Shown: piece after piece, positions 59,537 to 64,000 of the stretch
How positions within the stretch are numbered: the stretch's first letter is position 1
How the letters are laid out: each line of letters opens with the position of its first letter
Source: Notospermus geniculatus
Taxonomy: Eukaryota; Nemertea; Pilidiophora; Heteronemertea; Lineidae
Direction of reading: 5' to 3'
DNA: 64,000 nucleotides
NCBI GenBank assembly: GCA_002633025.1
Contig: NMRB01000019.1
Location: forward strand, 737,108 to 801,107
The notes under the pieces: model-generated
What the model was told of the DNA's origin: nothing
The model's input: the letters and a program-made list of their open reading frames with translations, nothing else
Databases searched by the model: none
Made by a program: the position numbers and the translations under genes

Positions 59537-60666
59537 CTGAAATATGTTTCGTGCAATTTCAAAGGATGGTACGCCCCCTGATGGAGGATCTGGAGGCAAT
59601 TGCGATGATAGAGTAAATTTTGTGAGTTCGGAAAGTGATTGATGAGGCTACTTACATGTACATATGGTAAGTTTTTTGTCCTACTAAATTATCACATGAT
59701 CAGCAGAGGGAAATTTAAAGGACGACGTGTGCTCTTTATCTACCGGTCTTTTACGGGGTAAGACCGACGAGTGGAAGTCAAGACGATTGGTATTTTGTTG
59801 AATATTACAAACATATGAATACAGGATAACCTACATTATTTTATGTTGTTGAAAAGAAGTTGTTGTGTTCAAATCGTTATCTTAAAAGAAATTCTCGTGT
59901 ATTCAGGTCGTCTCGAATCATAGGCCTACACTGTTTGGATAATAAAAATAAATCATATGGTCAGCAAAGTGACGAAAGAAATTTAACCAGTTAGCAAGAT
60001 AAAATTATGTACATTATTTTTCCATATATCAGAAAACACCGGTGCCCCCACAACTCGGCCCCACAACTGGAGTGCGATAACCGAAGGTTGACATTTTATG
60101 TTTTTTTCCAGGGCCAAAAACGAGCAGTAGGTTACGCTTATGAATGACTAAAACGTCTGCAATTTCATGAGTGGAGTTAATTGGAGTTCACATTTTTTCT
60201 GCTCCTCCGAGAGTAGCCTACTAGCTTTTGAAAAGACACATGGGCCTCATTCACAAAGCTCTCTTAGCAGTTAAGAATTCGGAACCTATCAATATTGTGG
60301 GTCAACCATTAAACAATGGTTTAAGAGGACACTACGAATGCGCAACTACTAAAAAGTATACTTCGTGAATAAAGGCCAAGGTGTACAAAGTGAACCACCG
60401 GACAAGAAGATCTATTCTAAACTACAATTATTTGAAAGTATGCCTAGTTTTCGTTTTTCACACTAGTCTAGTCGCGGGCCTAGTCGCGGGAATATCATCA
60501 TTTTTTTAACAAAAAAATCATCCATTTCAAGGTGACATCCGAATACTAGATAGGAATAGTCCTTCAGCCCCCCCCCCCCAATATCATCAATTTAAGTTAG
60601 AACAACTTGAATTGACCATATCATTGCCAAATTTTATATGCCTACTCATGTCATCATTTAACTTAC

Positions 60667-60747
60667 CTGTGATGAGTCATGCAGAAGACCCGACATGACA
60701 AAAAAGGCCTGAACGAAAACAGCAGAGCAGTCAAGAATCGCCGTCAT
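60667..60747 (-). CDS. Second copy of the TNFR-like signal-peptide exon
   Basis: 81 bp, identical in protein to 57958-57878 (MTAILDCSAVFVQAFFVMSG...) and followed by the donor GTAAGT. It lies in the second unit of the 2.8-3.2 kb duplication, upstream of the first. It could act as an alternative first exon for the TNFR-like gene or be the allelic copy. Confidence 0.65.
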
Positions 60748-61383
60748 CCTTAACGTTACCAAGAATGAAACTGCGTACTTGGGGAGTGACGTATCATACA
60801 TGTACATGCAGCATACCTCGAAATCATTATACGATAGGCTACCTCGAAATAGATCTGAAATTGCGCACATGGAAAGTCCATATTGAAAGCCCCTTCCATT
60901 TTCTCTTGCAATCGCCAGATGACGCGATACGCTTTTAATACAAAAACAGGCTAAAAATAGGCCTAGAGTAGGCCAAAATTAGACCGGCGGGCCTATTTTT
61001 AATGAGGTCATACCCAAATACGCGTACATACATGTTAATAGACCCCGTATGGGGAGTTCGAAGTGAACTTCACAATGGGGATTTCCCCATTCAAGTCGAT
61101 GGCTTCAGCTTCCCGCTTCCTGCCGAGCGAATAGTGAAACTTAAAAGCACCTGACTCATATCACGTTCTCGCCATCCCACGTGAGAATACAGAAAAGTGA
61201 ACCGAAAATTCCTGTTTCCGTCTCTGTGGAATCTCACAAAGAAAATGCGATTGAATGAGAGTTTGGGAGCCGCAACTCCGATTTAAAAAGAGATTTAATT
61301 TTTTGAAAAAAATCCCATACAACACCCATATCGATGTGAACATGGAGGTTCAAAATGTACAGGACAAGCCGATACAAAATGTA

Positions 61384-61620
61384 TGATGGTGTGACCGGTT
61401 TTCGTGGTACTAAGCCATGTAGGCCTAAGACTTTACCGCCCGATTGTGGCGTTAGTCACTTTGCGCCCGTAATTATTTTGTTATGTGTCGAAAATAGAGA
61501 TATTAATTTACCGTGAAATGTTTTTGTCTCGCGGGCGCGCGCGTGAATAAACGTGAACGAACGGGAAAAAACGGGAGTACCACGAAAACTGTTCTGCCCC
61601 GAAAACTGGTCACTCCATCA
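61384..61620. mobile_element. 237-bp MITE with TA target-site duplication, absent from the sister copy
   Basis: The left end TGATGGTGTGACCGGTTTTC pairs with the reverse complement of the right end (TGATGGAGTGACCAGTTTTC). TA flanks both sides (61382-61383 and 61621-61622). The sister copy has the uninterrupted site AATGTACATAAGG with its TA at 58605-58606. The interior is non-coding and CG-rich in places. The element fits a TA-targeting non-autonomous DNA transposon. Confidence 0.9.
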
Positions 61621-61799
61621 TACATAAGGAGCCGTGACGTTAGAAATCGTAAGAAATGTAGTGGGGTTTAGTAAACTTGTTTTGGGCTCATGTAAAACAA
61701 GAAAATCACTTTGTAATTCATGCCTCATGCAAAGTATGCAGTAACAGTATGTAGGCCTATCTTTCACTGCGTTTCATTTCCGCAACGTTGTTAAATCAA

Positions 61800-64000
61800 T
61801 CATAGCGTCGAATTCCCACCAGGAATCTTGGCGTCGGCAAGAGTCGTGTTCCCTGGTCCAAGAGGTGTACCAAGTCTCGTCGTTCCTCGCTGGTACGAGA
61901 AGTAAAATCTTGTAAATATTCCCACTGCCAAGGTGAAGATCATGAAAAAAGTGAGCAAAGTCCTTCTTAATACGAGCTGAGAAGTCGTTAATCTTTCTGG
62001 TAACTTCTCCGGCAATGACTTTGGCAGCTGACATGGCTGAGACTTAGTTTGGCGAGTTAAACTAGCCAGACGACCGAGTATTGCTGAAAACAAAATTGAC
62101 TGCGGATAAAAAGATATCTCCAATATCTGTGAAACGCTTCCCTGCATTGCGGTAAAGAGTACGCCTACATGTAGGCCTATACATGTAGATTTACGACACA
62201 TACTGCATGTACTTTGAAAGACACCTCCTTCTCCCCGAAAAAAGTTCTAGTTACACTCGCAAGAAAATCGCCAGATATTCTTTGAGCCCTTGGTCTACCG
62301 AACACTGTCCTGATTAAAAATACTAGGACAGACGCAAGCAAATGCGTAAAACCATCATGGCGCCCGCTGGTCTAATAGCTCGGCGTCGGTCTATTGCTCT
62401 TGGAGCTGTAGAATGACGTAACTCGTTGGGAATCCGCCGTAGATCATTTGCTTTCATCGGTCTTCGAATGCAACTGCCCAGAAGACCGGGTACCAGTCTA
62501 CCCTTGGGCATGGTCTTTATGGATGAAAAAGAGAGCCCTTGGCCGCTGTGGATCTGATGAATGCAAACAAACGACGACATCAATACATCACAGTCGGTTT
62601 CTACCAAACGTGACTGTGGTCATCCACCGCTGTCGACGGATGCCATGTTACTTACGGTATGTTTCCTTCGTAGAATTTTCATCTTTAGATGAAGTTTCTT
62701 CCACAGTACTGTCGTGGTTGCTGTCCTTCTCGATATTTTCCAACGGGCATATACCAGACCTAATCTGTGCCTGAAATATGTTTCGTGCAATTTCAAAGGA
62801 TGGTACGCCCCCTGATGGAGGATCTGGTGTTTCTTTCAGGCGATTGCGATGATAGAGTAAATTTTGTGAGTTCGGAAAGTGATTGATGAGGCTACTTACA
62901 TGTACATATGGTAAGTTTTTTGTCCTACTAAATTATTTAAAAACTTTCAAACGTACCATGTATGCTTCTTTCTCCCAGTCAATGCGGCAGACAGTGATGA
63001 AATAAGTAATTCCTTCAAAGCACAGGGCCAATGTTATACCCCACCAGAAACCTAAAATGATTAGGAGATGGATGAATACGATCAGTGATTTTCTCAAATT
63101 CGTGATCCGAGATAGCTGCTGGAACAAACCACAGAGCTCCGATAGCTTTACCTACCTGCACATTTTAACTCGGTTAGAAGCATCATACAGATTCCAGCAG
63201 GCAGACCGATCAAACACATTGCAATGAAGACGATGATTACAGCAATGGTCTGCCGTCCACAACCCCGCAACACTCCATTGGAAACGTTCTGGAGGAAGAG
63301 GGCAGAAATAAATGATGACATCTTTTGATCATTTTATAAATGAGGGTTCTCCGCTGCTTTAAGACAGTTGTGACGCGATCAAATATAGAACACAAAAGCA
63401 TTTGGGAGTTGAATATACGATTCCGAACTGACAGATGCTATCCTTCAACGAAAGTACCCATACCATAAGTAAGGTAGATTCGTGCATAGAGTGATGCGAT
63501 ACCCTCGGCCTCTTTCCGTCATCAAATTGCCCAACAACCAAGTCCAAAGAATTTACTTACAGCAGTACAATCAAATATTTGATAAAGTGCAAGGATCGGT
63601 ATTAAGTTACTGGTCAGGTCGATCACAGCTCTGAAAGATACTTTATCTGTACGTCAACGAAGAACACCAGACAGGAACAATATCAGGATGTAGGGGCTTA
63701 ATAATTTCACTGTGTACATGCGTAGCTGACCAGCTGAAAATGATTAGGGCTGCAATAGATGTGGTAAAGCGCACTGGAAAGGGTTTTTCTTGGTTGCAAT
63801 GTAAATACCCGTCGAGAGAAACCAAAAATAAGTACGTGTAGCAAACTACAGTGGCCGCTATACTGAACACTTTTCAGAAACTCCAATCACCATCACATCA
63901 TACTGGAACAGATACTTACGTATCATGTGAAAAAATCATTGGTATATATCCTCTGAGACTAATCAGCAGAATCGTGATGACAACTGCCACTGCCCATCCG
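61800..64000 (-). CDS. SLC47A-like: MATE family multidrug/organic-cation transporter (SLC47-like), 3' part
   Basis: Proton-coupled exporter of organic cations in the plasma membrane; the gene continues beyond 64000. Exons in coding order: 64000-63920 (partial), 63630-63561, 63288-63156, 63051-62957, 62770-62656, 62083-61800, all in phase. Visible MATE signatures: a membrane segment ending IPMIFSHD; AVIDLTSNLIPILALYQIFD; NGVLRGCGRQTIAVI, the strongly conserved GVLRG-x-GRQ; IGLPAGICMML; GFWWGITLALCFEGITYFIT then VCRIDWEKEA. An acidic Ser/Thr-rich linker follows. The final exon has LTTSQLVLRR then TLLTFFMIFTLAVGIFTRFY, matching the extra thirteenth helix of vertebrate-type MATE proteins. The stop is at 61800-61802. 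The first half of the protein is outside the window. The last two exons are duplicated at 58818-59536. Confidence 0.9.

Larger units (their letters stand above)
56895..62935. repeat. Direct duplication: TNFR signal exon plus last two MATE exons
   Basis: 56895-59688 and 59691-62935 are collinear, each from ATCACATGATCAGCAGAGGG to TTTTTTGTCCTACTAAATTA. The second is longer, mainly because of a MITE (61384-61620) and about 150 extra bases near 62300-62500. Each unit holds one TNFR-like signal-peptide exon and MATE exons for the C-terminus. The outer parts of both genes are single. Real tandem duplication would separate one functional set from each gene. Uncollapsed alleles would give the same picture. 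Confidence 0.88.

Noticed and set aside
63643-63870. Minus-strand 75-codon frame with hydrophobic stretches inside the MATE gene
   Set aside because: The MATE exons on either side (63920-64000 and 63561-63630) join in phase without it, so it is intronic.

Overview
This is a window of animal nuclear DNA, not bacterial. Genes are split into short exons with GT/AG splice sites. The protein families recognised are a Cys-loop anion channel, a CNBD2-like cyclic-nucleotide-binding protein, an MS4A/CD20-like tetraspan protein, a TNF-receptor-like protein and an SLC47/MATE transporter. Introns are packed with small inverted-repeat elements, tRNA-derived SINE pieces and very frequent TACATGTA and TAGGCCTA octamers. 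The gene set and texture suggest a highly polymorphic marine invertebrate deuterostome (echinoderm, hemichordate or cephalochordate). I cannot name the species.

Layout. 1-6.27 kb: no recognisable gene; a 545-bp foldback repeat, a 0.57-kb tandem duplication and SINE/MITE copies. 6.3-26.1 kb, plus strand: a glycine/GABA-receptor-type channel. Its first five exons occur twice (6306-10410 and 11083-15462). Exon 6 occurs once. The TM1-TM2 and TM3 exons occur twice. Two different TM4 terminal exons follow (22534 and 25922). 27.55-35.75 kb, minus strand: a CNBD2-like gene of about 18 exons (~900 residues), rebuilt exon by exon because the splice phases agree almost throughout. 36-39 kb: no gene recognised. 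39.1-53.8 kb, plus strand: a cluster of MS4A-like copies (two complete coding exons, one cut by an N, and one copy of the flanks that has lost the exon). 54.75-57.96 kb, minus strand: a TNF-receptor-like gene with signal peptide, cysteine-rich exons and a transmembrane exon. 58.8-64.0 kb, minus strand: the 3' half of a MATE transporter gene running off the window edge, with its last two exons and the TNFR signal-peptide exon duplicated in a 2.8-3.2 kb direct repeat.

The region is dominated by adjacent near-identical direct duplications. Several meet at a single N, so many are probably uncollapsed haplotypes rather than real tandem duplications. They are nevertheless useful, because they give aligned pairs differing by recent insertions. 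Two such differences are complete MITEs with target-site duplications. The most striking class is a 6-bp insertion that turns a TA dinucleotide into TA-CATG-TA or TA-GGCC-TA. I found about eighteen clean filled/empty pairs, some chained, and three lie in frame inside coding exons. This is the best candidate for an undescribed process in the window.
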